Source: CAYMAI01 sp964388445
Lineage (GTDB): Bacteria; 4484-113; JAGGVC01
Reading direction: 5' to 3'
Length of the DNA stretch: 64,000 nucleotides
NCBI GenBank assembly: GCA_964388445.1
Contig: CAYMAI010000005.1
Span: 186,001-250,000, forward strand
Shown: in pieces, positions 56,823 through 64,000 of the stretch
Layout: each line of letters begins with the position of its first letter
How positions within the stretch are numbered: position 1 is the stretch's first letter
The notes under the pieces: model-generated
What the model was told of the DNA's origin: nothing
The model's database searches: none
What the model saw: only the letters and a program-made list of their open reading frames with translations
Made by a program: the position numbers and the translations under genes

Positions 56823-56894
56823 AGCGGGAAACGGGGATCGAACCCGCAACCCTCAGCTTGGGAAGCTGATGCTCTACCATTGAGCTATTCCCGC
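56823..56894 (-). tRNA. tRNA-Gly (anticodon CCC)
   Basis: The minus strand gives GCGGGAA/TTCCCGC as acceptor stem, a D arm AGCTCAATGGTAGAGC, an anticodon stem TCAGC/GCTGA with loop TTCCCAA, and the T arm GCGGGTTCGATCCCCG. The anticodon is CCC. The 3' CCA is not encoded, consistent with the CCA-adding enzyme at 29468-30799. Confidence 0.95.
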
Positions 56895-57016
56895 GCGAGA
56901 GCCGATTTTATCCCCGCTCGCGCCGCCCGTCAAGCCGCGATTGCGCCGGCGCCGGACAAAACGATAGCCGGCGTGGTAAAAAGAATTGGTTTTCAATCCT
57001 GATTATTGGAGGCGTA

Positions 57017-57592
57017 ATGCATTTATCCGGCGAATCGGGATTAACCATCGCGAACGCGCTGCCGGCTTACCGATGGAACGCCGATTACACGGACAAGGTT
57101 ATCGGCAAAATTACTCCGGAAATATTCGACTGGCGCCCGCCCAGCCCCGATGGCAGCTGGCAATTCGCGCTCGGCGAAATCGCCGCGCATATAGCTGACG
57201 TTGCCCACTTATTCTGGGCGGAAATTACCGATAACGAAACCGGACGCACGTTTTTTATGCGCTCGCCCGGCCCTGCATCGAGAGGCGCATGGTCGCGAAA
57301 CCGGGAATTCGAATTAAGCGAAGTACTCGCCGAGCTTTCGGAGGCCAGGCAAAAGTGGGAAGAAATACTGAACTGGCCGATTGATTCGGCATATATTCCG
57401 ACCCAAGGCACAATAAAAGTTTACAAGAAATTCGAACAGCTCGCGGCGGATGGAAAGTATCCGGCCGATAAACTGGCATATGGCCCGGAGACTCCGATTT
57501 CGATGATTGCAACGCTCATATCCCACGAAGCCTGTCATCGCGGCGCCCTTATCGCATATCTGCGCGCTTATCATGGCATTTCGCCCGAATGA
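57017..57592 (+). CDS. DinB-like four-helix metal-binding protein
   Basis: A 191-residue protein of the DinB/YfiT superfamily, helical bundles that often act as thiol-dependent transferases with a divalent metal. Likely metal histidines lie in EIAAHIADV and SHEACHRGAL. It starts with SGLTIANALPAYRWNADYT, which is shared with the following gene, so the two are tandem duplicates. The function and substrate are unknown. Confidence 0.8.
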   Translation: MHLSGESGLTIANALPAYRWNADYTDKVIGKITPEIFDWRPPSPDGSWQFALGEIAAHIADVAHLFWAEITDNETGRTFFMRSPGPASRGAWSRNREFELSEVLAELSEARQKWEEILNWPIDSAYIPTQGTIKVYKKFEQLAADGKYPADKLAYGPETPISMIATLISHEACHRGALIAYLRAYHGISPE

Positions 57593-57684
57593 TGTTTTAG
57601 TCCGGATTTCGGTTCGTAGGCGAAAAGCCCGTTAATCGCGGGTAATATGCATTGCCCAATTTTTTCGGTCAAAGGAGTCATTGT

Positions 57685-58272
57685 ATGGAATCGTCATCCG
57701 CGCCTTTATTGACAATTGCGAATGCGCTGCCCGCATACCGCTGGAACGTGGATTACACGGACAGGGTGGTAAGCAAGATTTCGCAGGACATTTTCGACTG
57801 GCGCCCGCCGAGTCCGGACGGCGGCTGGCAGTTCGCTCTCGGCGAAATCGCCGCGCACATTGCGGACGCGGCATATATGTTTTTGGGACAGCTTACCGGC
57901 GAAGAAATCAAAGACGAAGATTATTTTCTGAAGTTCCCGGACAATATGCCGCGCGGCGAATGGACCCGAAATCGCGAGTTCGGCGCACCGGAAGTCGCAG
58001 CGTACCTAAAGGAAGTGCGCGGTAAGTGGGAAGAAGTTCTGACCTGGCCTATCGAAAAGGCGCACGAGCCAACGGACGGGACAATCAAGGCTTTCGAAAC
58101 CCACAAAAAACTCGCCGAAGAGGGCAAGTTTCCGAAAGAAGCGCTCGCGAACGGCCCCGCGACTCCCGTCAGAGTTCTCGCCACGGTCATATCTCACGAA
58201 GCCGGTCATCGCGGCGCGCTAATCGCGTATATGCGGGCGTTTCACGGCGTATCGTTCGAAGAGTCGCACTAG
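57685..58272 (+). CDS. DinB-like four-helix metal-binding protein, tandem paralogue
   Basis: A 195-residue paralogue of the preceding protein, with about the same length and the same landmarks: LTIANALPAYRWNVDYTDRV, EIAAHIADAAYMF and SHEAGHRGALIAY carrying the metal histidines. The ATG at 57685 follows AAGGAG after seven bases. The central part (residues 75-150) differs most. Two further DinB-like genes of another subgroup lie 0.9-2 kb downstream on the opposite strand. Confidence 0.8.
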   Translation: MESSSAPLLTIANALPAYRWNVDYTDRVVSKISQDIFDWRPPSPDGGWQFALGEIAAHIADAAYMFLGQLTGEEIKDEDYFLKFPDNMPRGEWTRNREFGAPEVAAYLKEVRGKWEEVLTWPIEKAHEPTDGTIKAFETHKKLAEEGKFPKEALANGPATPVRVLATVISHEAGHRGALIAYMRAFHGVSFEESH

Positions 58273-58321
58273 CCCGAAGGCAACCTAACCCCGCATCGGC
58301 GTCGAAACAGACTGCGGCTTC

Positions 58322-58549
58322 TTAAACGGACACCGACAGAGTTTCGGTGCCCACGAGCCTGCCGATTTGCACATCTTCGCCGCGCGCGCGCATTTCTCCG
58401 ATAAGCGATTGAACGATTTCTTCGAGGTTCAGCCTGAGTTCCTCGATTGTCGAACCTTGGGTGTATGCGCCGGGAATCTGCGGGACGCTTCCAACGTACA
58501 TGCCGCTATCCTCGTCGATTTCGATAACCGCGACCACTTGTATTTTCAA
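58322..58549 (-). CDS. HicB-like protein without a HicA partner
   Basis: A 75-residue HicB-fold protein (VVAVIEIDEDSGMYVGSVPQ, then GAYTQGSTIEELRLNLEEIV). The TTG at 58549 with GGAGG six bases upstream is the probable start; the longer frame to 58600 has no such site. No HicA gene is adjacent on either strand, so it is an orphan antitoxin-like protein or the remnant of a pair. It lies between the DinB-like genes. Confidence 0.7.
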   Translation of the reverse strand: MKIQVVAVIEIDEDSGMYVGSVPQIPGAYTQGSTIEELRLNLEEIVQSLIGEMRARGEDVQIGRLVGTETLSVSV

Positions 58550-58675
58550 GGATTTCCTCCATACAGCCGCGAAGTTATACCCAAAATGGAAGCGGCTCAA
58601 AGCGGAGGGAATCGCATAGCGAATTTGACTTTAAAACTTGCGTCAAACGGCAATGAGTCTCGAATCCAATAGCTA

Positions 58676-59145
58676 TCCGTCCAGCCATCGCTCGTAACGC
58701 GCGGCTTTGACCGGGTCGCCGAATTCGAGAGCCGCGCGTTTCATTTCGCGGGCGTGTGTGCGCGCGCCTCGTCAGTTTTGCCTTGCGCGAGAAGCTCTTT
58801 CAGCCGCGGGTCGTCCGGCACCGGCGCGCTGCCTGTCCGCCTGCCGGCGATTTCCGAAAACCGCCCGTAGTTGTGCGAAATTTCGTCCGGTTCCTGCTCA
58901 TATGAATGAGTCCGGCCCCGCATGAAAATCATTTTTAGCCCGAAAATTGCGATCCAAAATCCCGTCCACTACCAGCCGATGAAAAGAAATGCCGCAAGCG
59001 AAAGGATGAAAAAGAAAAACGACCGCCCCGATATCGCCCCGAAACCGCCCATGTCGTCGCGGGAAACCGCGCCGCCGGTGAAAGTGGCTTCCATTGCGCC
59101 GGCTCCGATCAACCCCGCGAGAAAAGTCATTCCGATATCGATCAA
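58676..59145 (-). pseudogene. Decayed small membrane-protein gene
   Basis: Reading the minus strand from a TTG at 59145 (GGAGG upstream) gives IDIGMTFLAGLIGAGAMEAT and a membrane helix SFFFFILSLAAFLFIGW, then a TAG at 58969-58971. The same frame continues after the stop with WTGFWIAIFGLKMIF and a charged tail, PRLKELLAQGKTDEAR. About 60 codons on, a two-base slip in a CGCGCG run (about 58760) shifts the frame; after it a coherent end (EMKRAALEFGDPVKAARYE) runs to a stop near 58676. Two independent lesions suggest a real pseudogene. It directly follows a DinB-like gene. Confidence 0.6.
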
Positions 59146-59168
59146 CTTGCCATGCCTCCGCAATGGCG

Positions 59169-59672
59169 CTATACAGCGGGCGGCTCCGCTCCGTAATTCG
59201 CCCATTCTTCCTGCGACGGCCCGTACACGCCCGGCACCTGTAACCCCGCCTGGCGCATCAGCACAGTCATTTGGCCGCGATGGTGAATTTCGTGCGCGAG
59301 GAGCACGAACAGCGAGAAACCGCGCTTCCATGTTTCGCCGTACATATCGTCCTCGACCTCGAGCGTTTCGTCCATCCATTCGCTTTCGATGGAGCTTGCA
59401 AGCGAATCCGATGCTTTCGAGTATGCGCGATAAATATCTTCGGCCTCCGAAGGCACCGGCGCGTCTTCCGGCGGCGCGTCGACCTTGAGGCCGGTTCTGG
59501 CCGTCATTTCGCCGAGCGTAAGCGCGATGTGCCATGCCATTCTGCCGAGAGTACGGTGGCCGCCCGCCACGGATTGCGAGAGGGATTCGTCGGTGAGCGC
59601 GGCGATGACCTTGCAAGTGTTTGCGCTTTCCGCATTCCAAACTTTGAGAAAATCTTCGATGCTGCGAAACAT
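59169..59672 (-). CDS. DinB-like protein, second subgroup
   Basis: A 167-residue DinB superfamily protein starting MFRSIEDFLKVWNAESANT. Predicted metal histidines are in MAWHIALTLGE and HEIHHRGQMTVLMRQAG. It is closely similar to the next gene (59782-60294), especially in the N-terminal MFRSIEDF and the C-terminal HHRGQMTVLMRQAGL then YGP, so the two are tandem copies. It is clearly different from the pair at 57-58.3 kb. No partner gene explains its role. Confidence 0.85.
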   Translation of the reverse strand: MFRSIEDFLKVWNAESANTCKVIAALTDESLSQSVAGGHRTLGRMAWHIALTLGEMTARTGLKVDAPPEDAPVPSEAEDIYRAYSKASDSLASSIESEWMDETLEVEDDMYGETWKRGFSLFVLLAHEIHHRGQMTVLMRQAGLQVPGVYGPSQEEWANYGAEPPAV

Positions 59673-59781
59673 AAATGACCTCCGGATATTCGCGCGAAAC
59701 CGAATCCGCGCCCGGAATTTATTTTATCCCGATTATCGCGGATTTACAATCGCCGCGCCCATAGTTACCGGCCAATTTCGC

Positions 59782-60294
59782 CTAAGCTTGCTGGCTGGCG
59801 AGATACGCTTCGGTTTCTTCCTTCGTCGGGCCGTAAATGCCGCAAAGCGGCAGCCCCGCCTGGCGCATTAGCACTGTCATTTGGCCGCGGTGATGCGACT
59901 GATGCGTGACGAGAATGTGCAGAGCGAAACCCTTCGCCCAATCGTAATGGTCGAAATACCGGTCGGTCGAGCCGAGGTCGCCGTCCGTCCATTTGGATTT
60001 GACCTGCTCGACCACGCCAGACGCCCATTTGTCGTATGCGTCGCAAATTTCCTTTGCGGAAGACGGCGCGGGCGGAACGTCGGTCGTGGGTGCGTCGGGA
60101 AAATCGAGGCCCGCCATCGAGCCGATAACGGGAATGACGATGGCTATATGGTTCGCAAGTTCGCCGAGCGTCCAGAATCCCCCGGCGGCGATCGGCCTGC
60201 CGAGTTCGGCGTCCGTCAAATTTGCAAGAAGTTTCCTCGTGCAATCCGATTCGAACGCCCAGACGTTTGCGAAATCTTCTATGCTTCTAAACAT
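59782..60294 (-). CDS. DinB-like protein, second subgroup, tandem paralogue
   Basis: A 170-residue paralogue of the previous gene: MFRSIEDFANVWAFESDCT, ELANHIAIVIPV and THQSHHRGQMTVLMRQAGLP with the metal histidines. The ATG at 60294 lies 6 bp after a GGAG on the minus strand. With it the window has four DinB-like genes within 3.3 kb. The family often includes damage-induced or thiol-transferase proteins, but no regulator or substrate clue is visible. Confidence 0.85.
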   Translation of the reverse strand: MFRSIEDFANVWAFESDCTRKLLANLTDAELGRPIAAGGFWTLGELANHIAIVIPVIGSMAGLDFPDAPTTDVPPAPSSAKEICDAYDKWASGVVEQVKSKWTDGDLGSTDRYFDHYDWAKGFALHILVTHQSHHRGQMTVLMRQAGLPLCGIYGPTKEETEAYLASQQA

Positions 60295-60534
60295 TGACTG
60301 CTCCTAGAATTGAAATATGGCAATAGTAATAACCTATGCCGAAAGCGATTATCGAATGGGGCGCGAAAATGCGTTTTGGGCAAACCGCGCAAGAGGGAAC
60401 GCGCACGGAGCGAATCCGCGCCCGCCAGAACCGTAGGGGCGGACCACCGTGTCCGCCCGAAAGAAATATAAAACCACAGGGGCACTGAGCTACAGAGAAT
60501 AATTAAGTATTGTATGTGGCGATTACGCGCATGC

Positions 60535-61200
60535 AATACGAGCATAAATTACGTGCATGGAGTGAGCCACGCAAGTGGCTTCTTTCTTCGCGGTACGCAA
60601 GTACCGCCTTTATTTCGCGGTACGCAAGTACCGCCTTAACCCGTCGAGACGCAAGTGCCGTATTAAACCTTTGCTGCACCTTCGAAGAATACTCAAATTG
60701 AGGTAGGGATGGGGTTTATCCCCATCCCATAATTAAAATGCGGAACGGGGTAAACCCGTTCCCTACCTACAAAAAAATAAACGTCGTTGCTCCCGATATA
60801 AAAAATGACAGCCAACATCCCATTAACTCTAGGACTGGCGGCGTCTCGCCGCCCTTAAACTCGCCCCGCGCCGCAATATTTTTATGTCGCGCCTCCACAA
60901 TTATTCCGCGAATTATGCAATTCCGCGATAATCCGGTATAATTTAATCGGCGGAGAGAAATGCCGAAACATTTTTCTAAATCTGGGGCTGATTCTGGAAC
61001 TGTGGCTGAATTTGGCGCAGCTCGCGGCGCAACTACAATTACGACGGCAATCGTAGCGCAGGCTTCCAACCTGCAAAATTCCATTCCAAAAATATCTATT
61101 TCAAAAAGGACTGGCGGCGTCTCGCCGCCAAAGTTAAACCGGCGTCTAAGGCCGCCGAAGTCAAAGCGGCGTCTAAAGCCGCCGCACTCCACATACCGCC
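60535..61200. repeat. Hairpin-rich intergenic island C
   Basis: A third island of short inverted repeats. GCCAC-GCAA-GTGGC lies near 60567-60580. GGTAC-GCAA-GTACC occurs twice near 60590-60632. GGGATGGGG/CCCCATCCC is near 60705-60727 and GGAACGGG/CCCGTTCC near 60742-60762. GGCGGC-GTCTC-GCCGCC appears twice (about 60838 and 61117), and GCGGC-GTCTAAA-GCCGC is near 61166. The part 60914-61095 is a diverged copy of 12231-12410. The 235 bp before it (60300-60534) hold no gene. Confidence 0.75.
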
Positions 61201-61517
61201 CGCCCTACCGCGGCGCGCCCGAAATATCCGGTGCGAACCTGATGTACGAAGGTGCGCGCGTCAAAAGCTGGATGCTGGGAAGAGACGTGAACCCCGCGGG
61301 CCGCGGCGACGGCAGTTACTATGCGCAAGGCGGCTTTTCAATCGGCAGCGTCCGCCCATCCCCGACGACTAAGCCCGTCGCTGGCTGGGGGAATAGTTTG
61401 AAGAGCCATGTCATTGGAAGCAAGCCTAATAGCGGCTGTACATTCGGTTTTGCAGGCTTTAAAGCAAGTGATTTTGATCGCGTAGTCATTTTTGGTGCAC
61501 GAATTGGAAATTACTAA
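60960..61517 (+). CDS. Repeat-derived reading frame, doubtful gene
   Basis: A 185-codon frame whose first 45 residues match the frame at 12279 (MPKHFSKSGADSGTVAEFG and VAQASNLQN). The next 50 are translated hairpin repeat (TGGVSPPKLNRRLRPPKSKR). The last 90 (from GANLMYEGARVKSWMLGRD) are not repetitive and end 24 bp before the next lipoprotein gene. TATAAT at 60937-60942 and GGAG before the ATG look functional. The C-terminal part may be the remnant of another gene captured by the repeat block. Function unknown. Confidence 0.35.
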   Translation: MPKHFSKSGADSGTVAEFGAARGATTITTAIVAQASNLQNSIPKISISKRTGGVSPPKLNRRLRPPKSKRRLKPPHSTYRPPYRGAPEISGANLMYEGARVKSWMLGRDVNPAGRGDGSYYAQGGFSIGSVRPSPTTKPVAGWGNSLKSHVIGSKPNSGCTFGFAGFKASDFDRVVIFGARIGNY

Positions 61518-61540
61518 CTATGTAGGAGGTACAGAATAAA

Positions 61541-62455
61541 ATGCTATTCACGAGCCGTGTTTTTGGTACTAATCTTATACTCCTGTTTTTTGTCGTTTTA
61601 GTAATATTCTTGTGCATCGCGTGCACAAATACTTCCAAAGACAGTAAACAAGGGAATCCATTTGTACGACCACCTTTTGTTCCTCCAAAAGAAGACGTGA
61701 ATAATAATGAAGAAACCCCTAGCAATTCTGATAATTCTGATCCGGTAGATAATGGTGGCACGCCCGGTGAAGACTCAAATTCTGAACCTCCAAATGGAAG
61801 CGGAGGCGATGATTCACCACAAATCAAAGATTGGATTTCCACTTTGAGCGGACACCTAGAGATAGTAATAAGCGTTTCTCCCGACAGCGCTTTTGCCAAC
61901 GCACATTCAAACTACCGCGCGGAGCATAACTTGACTGAAGTAGATAGCCTTTGGCAATTCGGGTGGGTTAAAATTGATATCGACGTGCCATTTCAACGGA
62001 TTAATCTGCTGGCAAGGCGAAACTACTTGCGGTATATTAGATATGACGAAAAAGCAAGCCCGTTCTATATTATTCCCTATTGGCAACGCGAGCTTGTAGA
62101 AGATTTTCCTGCGATATCCAAGGACAATATTAACACTTTGTTAAATTGGATCCAGAGCAACGGAATGGATTGGAGCGATCCGGACTCGTCATTCCGCGTA
62201 AATCCGTTCGGAACTGTACCGACGGAATATCCATATGCAAACTTGGTAATTAGGTACTACCCAAGCTATATCGAGAATGAAGTTATTAGCGAGTACGTAT
62301 TCGCGCATAGTGTTGACACCTATGAGGATTTTATGGTCGATCCACTCATTAGGGGATCTTCTATTCTACTGAATTCGTTTGACTGCTATTTTGGCGATTT
62401 TGCGAATATGCCGTGGGAAGGCTTTATAGGCTATTATGATTTAGAAAAGATATAA
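61541..62455 (+). CDS. AT-rich secreted lipoprotein of unknown function
   Basis: A 304-residue protein with a signal peptide and lipobox (FLCIAC). A low-complexity Asn/Asp/Ser/Pro linker (residues 38-95) is followed by a globular domain rich in aromatic residues (FGWVKIDIDVP, NYLRYIRYDEKA, WEGFIGYYDLEKI). AGGAGGT lies about ten bases before the ATG. Base composition is clearly AT-richer than in the neighbours, suggesting transfer. No family is recognised. The domain could bind carbohydrate or protein at the surface, but that is only a guess. Confidence 0.75.
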   Translation: MLFTSRVFGTNLILLFFVVLVIFLCIACTNTSKDSKQGNPFVRPPFVPPKEDVNNNEETPSNSDNSDPVDNGGTPGEDSNSEPPNGSGGDDSPQIKDWISTLSGHLEIVISVSPDSAFANAHSNYRAEHNLTEVDSLWQFGWVKIDIDVPFQRINLLARRNYLRYIRYDEKASPFYIIPYWQRELVEDFPAISKDNINTLLNWIQSNGMDWSDPDSSFRVNPFGTVPTEYPYANLVIRYYPSYIENEVISEYVFAHSVDTYEDFMVDPLIRGSSILLNSFDCYFGDFANMPWEGFIGYYDLEKI

Positions 62456-62636
62456 TAGAATGTCAACTTAAACCGAACAACTAACCAACTTATCTTGTTA
62501 TGGCTACTTTTCCTTTGGCAGGCTGTATAATAGGCTGCATTAATTCAATGAAAATCCATGGCCAAGGTTTCTCTCATTTATCCGTAATAATTGTACCGAT
62601 ATCGCGCAGGGAGTTAGCTGCTTTTTTACGATAAAA

Positions 62637-64000
62637 CTACGCGCCGGGGCCTTTGCCGAATTTACTTTCGAAATAGTCGGCCACGAGCCGCATCAGGTAT
62701 ATCATCCGCTTGTCGCTGTAAATGCCATGGCCGTCTTCCGGGAATGCGAACATTTCGAAATTCTTGTTTTCGTTTATTAGTTTCGCTGAGAGCTGCATAA
62801 AGTCCTGCGCGAGAACGTTGTCGTCGAGTATTCCGTGAATCATCAATAAATCGCCTTCGAGGCCTTCGGAGTGCGTAATCGTCGAGCTTTTTTTATACGC
62901 GTCTTTTTTTTCTTTCGGGTCGTCAAGCCGCTGGGTCACGTACCAGTGGTTATAGTTCGCCCAGTCGTTCACCGCCGCCATCGCCACGCCGGCCTTCCAA
63001 TATCCGGGCGAAATAAACATGCTCATGTTGGTTTGAAACCCGCCGTAACTCCAGCCCCATATGCCGATTTTGTCCATATCGGCGATCCCGCTGCGCCGCA
63101 GATATTCCACGCCGGCGCGCGCGTCGGAATCTTCCAGCCAGCCGAGCCTGCCCGCAACCTGCGTGCGCCACTCTCTGCCGTATCCGCTGGAGCCGCGATA
63201 GTCCACGACGAGCACGGCGTATCCGAGAGTTTCGGCAAGGTACGTGTGGTGCGCGTCGAACCACGAATGGCGCGCGCTCACGTCCTGCGCGTATCCCGCG
63301 CCGTGAATGTGCACGATTACGGGCCGCTTGTCGCCGTCCTTGTGATAGCTGGGAAGAAACAAAAGCGCATGAACGCGGCCCGGAAATTCGATATTCTGGA
63401 ATGAAACTTCCTCGGGAAAAACCCACCGCCATTGCCGCCAGTCCGCCGGGCGCGAATCGTACACGAGATGCGGATTTCCTTTTTCGAGCGCTACGGCATA
63501 AAGCGCCGCCGGCGCGCCGAAGTCGCTGCCGTAAAGAATCGCGACATTTTCGGCGTCGCTGATTCTTATCCCTTCGCCCCAGCCGCCGCCGAACGACCAA
63601 AAACCGGCGCGGTTTGTTACGCGCTTTTTGCCGCGCGACGGGATGTCGAGTTTCAGCACTGTGCGATAGTACGGGCCGTCTTCCGTCGTGATTATGTATG
63701 CGGTGCGCCGGTCTTTCAAAACCTGTATCCAAGTCACTTCGTATTCGCCGAACGTGATTTGCGTCGGCTTCGGGAATTTCTCTTTTTCGCTATCGCTATC
63801 CGTTTTCCCGTTTGCCGCCTCGGCTTCGGGCTCGGCGGGCGCGTCCGGCGAATCCGCGGAATCTTCTATATTTTCCGAATGGTAATCCGAATTCGAATCT
63901 TCGCTTTCCTGCGAATGCAAATCGTCCGGTTCGGTTTCCGATGCCGCCTGCGGCGAATCCGGTTTCGGTTTTTCCGCTTCGGCTTTTTCTTTTTCGGTTT
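62637..64000 (-). CDS. S9-family serine peptidase (prolyl oligopeptidase/DPP IV type), 5' end beyond the window
   Basis: The C-terminal 454 residues of a serine peptidase are present. The alpha/beta-hydrolase domain shows the nucleophile in GWSYGGFQ, the Asp in HGILDDNV and the His in EDGHGIYS, in the usual order, plus DYRGSSGYGREW. Upstream lies part of a propeller. It carries an unusual acidic, low-complexity stretch of about 75 residues, rich in Ser, Glu, Asp and Pro (QESEDSNSDYHSEN, PAEPEAEAANGKT, DSDSEKEKFPKP). The frame is open to the right edge at 64000. Such peptidases cleave small peptides after Pro or other residues. No signal peptide can be judged. Confidence 0.88.
   Translation of the reverse strand, partial: TEKEKAEAEKPKPDSPQAASETEPDDLHSQESEDSNSDYHSENIEDSADSPDAPAEPEAEAANGKTDSDSEKEKFPKPTQITFGEYEVTWIQVLKDRRTAYIITTEDGPYYRTVLKLDIPSRGKKRVTNRAGFWSFGGGWGEGIRISDAENVAILYGSDFGAPAALYAVALEKGNPHLVYDSRPADWRQWRWVFPEEVSFQNIEFPGRVHALLFLPSYHKDGDKRPVIVHIHGAGYAQDVSARHSWFDAHHTYLAETLGYAVLVVDYRGSSGYGREWRTQVAGRLGWLEDSDARAGVEYLRRSGIADMDKIGIWGWSYGGFQTNMSMFISPGYWKAGVAMAAVNDWANYNHWYVTQRLDDPKEKKDAYKKSSTITHSEGLEGDLLMIHGILDDNVLAQDFMQLSAKLINENKNFEMFAFPEDGHGIYSDKRMIYLMRLVADYFESKFGKGPGA

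Overview
The window is chromosomal DNA of an uncultivated, apparently Gram-negative bacterium of moderately high GC content. Lipoprotein signal peptides, a YjbH-type outer-membrane protein, a multihaem c-type cytochrome lipoprotein and diaminopimelate genes support a diderm envelope. The phylum cannot be named from the sequence alone. The housekeeping genes are GC-rich. Several stretches are clearly AT-richer and look acquired: the HEPN-motif gene near 17-18.7 kb, the HARE-domain gene after tmRNA at 32.5-33.4 kb and a lipoprotein at 61.5-62.5 kb.

Left part (0-23.4 kb): asd (cut by the edge), dapB and plsC form a minus-strand operon. Two secreted DUF5666-like lipoproteins flank a MocR-type regulator with visible operator boxes. 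Then come a MoxR ATPase, a sugar transferase, a YjbH-like protein, a hicBA pair, ispH, sufS-sufU, a HIT hydrolase, a two-gene defence unit (DNA methyltransferase fused to an Mrr-like nuclease, plus a HEPN-motif protein), two membrane proteins, a Fic/Doc toxin with an AbrB-like antitoxin, and a DapL-like aminotransferase.

Centre (23.4-29.4 kb): a compact class 2, type V CRISPR-Cas locus, all on the minus strand. The order of transcription is an 861-residue Cas12 nuclease, a 390-bp leader, an array of 22 repeats and 21 spacers, cas1, then cas2. There is no cas4. The cas12 promoter is near consensus and predicts an almost leaderless mRNA. A partial CRISPR repeat overlaps the cas12 stop codon, and the terminal repeat runs directly into the cas1 Shine-Dalgarno sequence. 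The Cas12 subtype cannot be fixed by reading. Its length fits the Cas12l/Cas12h size range, and this locus is the best candidate for a little-described system here.

Right part (29.4-64 kb): the CCA-adding enzyme, a RIC/YtfE iron-centre repair protein, tmRNA followed by a HARE/PD-ExK protein, two tandem dockerin-like/PKD lipoproteins (the first split by a one-base frameshift), a rhodanese-persulfide dioxygenase fusion, a large DUF2325-like protein, a DinG helicase, the PKD multihaem cytochrome, a five-gene propionyl-CoA carboxylase/methylmalonyl-CoA epimerase operon, an SLH-like protein, tRNA-Gly(CCC), four DinB-like proteins around a decayed membrane-protein gene, another lipoprotein and an S9 peptidase cut by the right edge.

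Three intergenic islands (about 12.0-12.4, 16.6-17.0 and 60.5-61.2 kb) are packed with short hairpins. Their stems differ in sequence but stay complementary around a constant loop such as GCAA, and no gene explains them.
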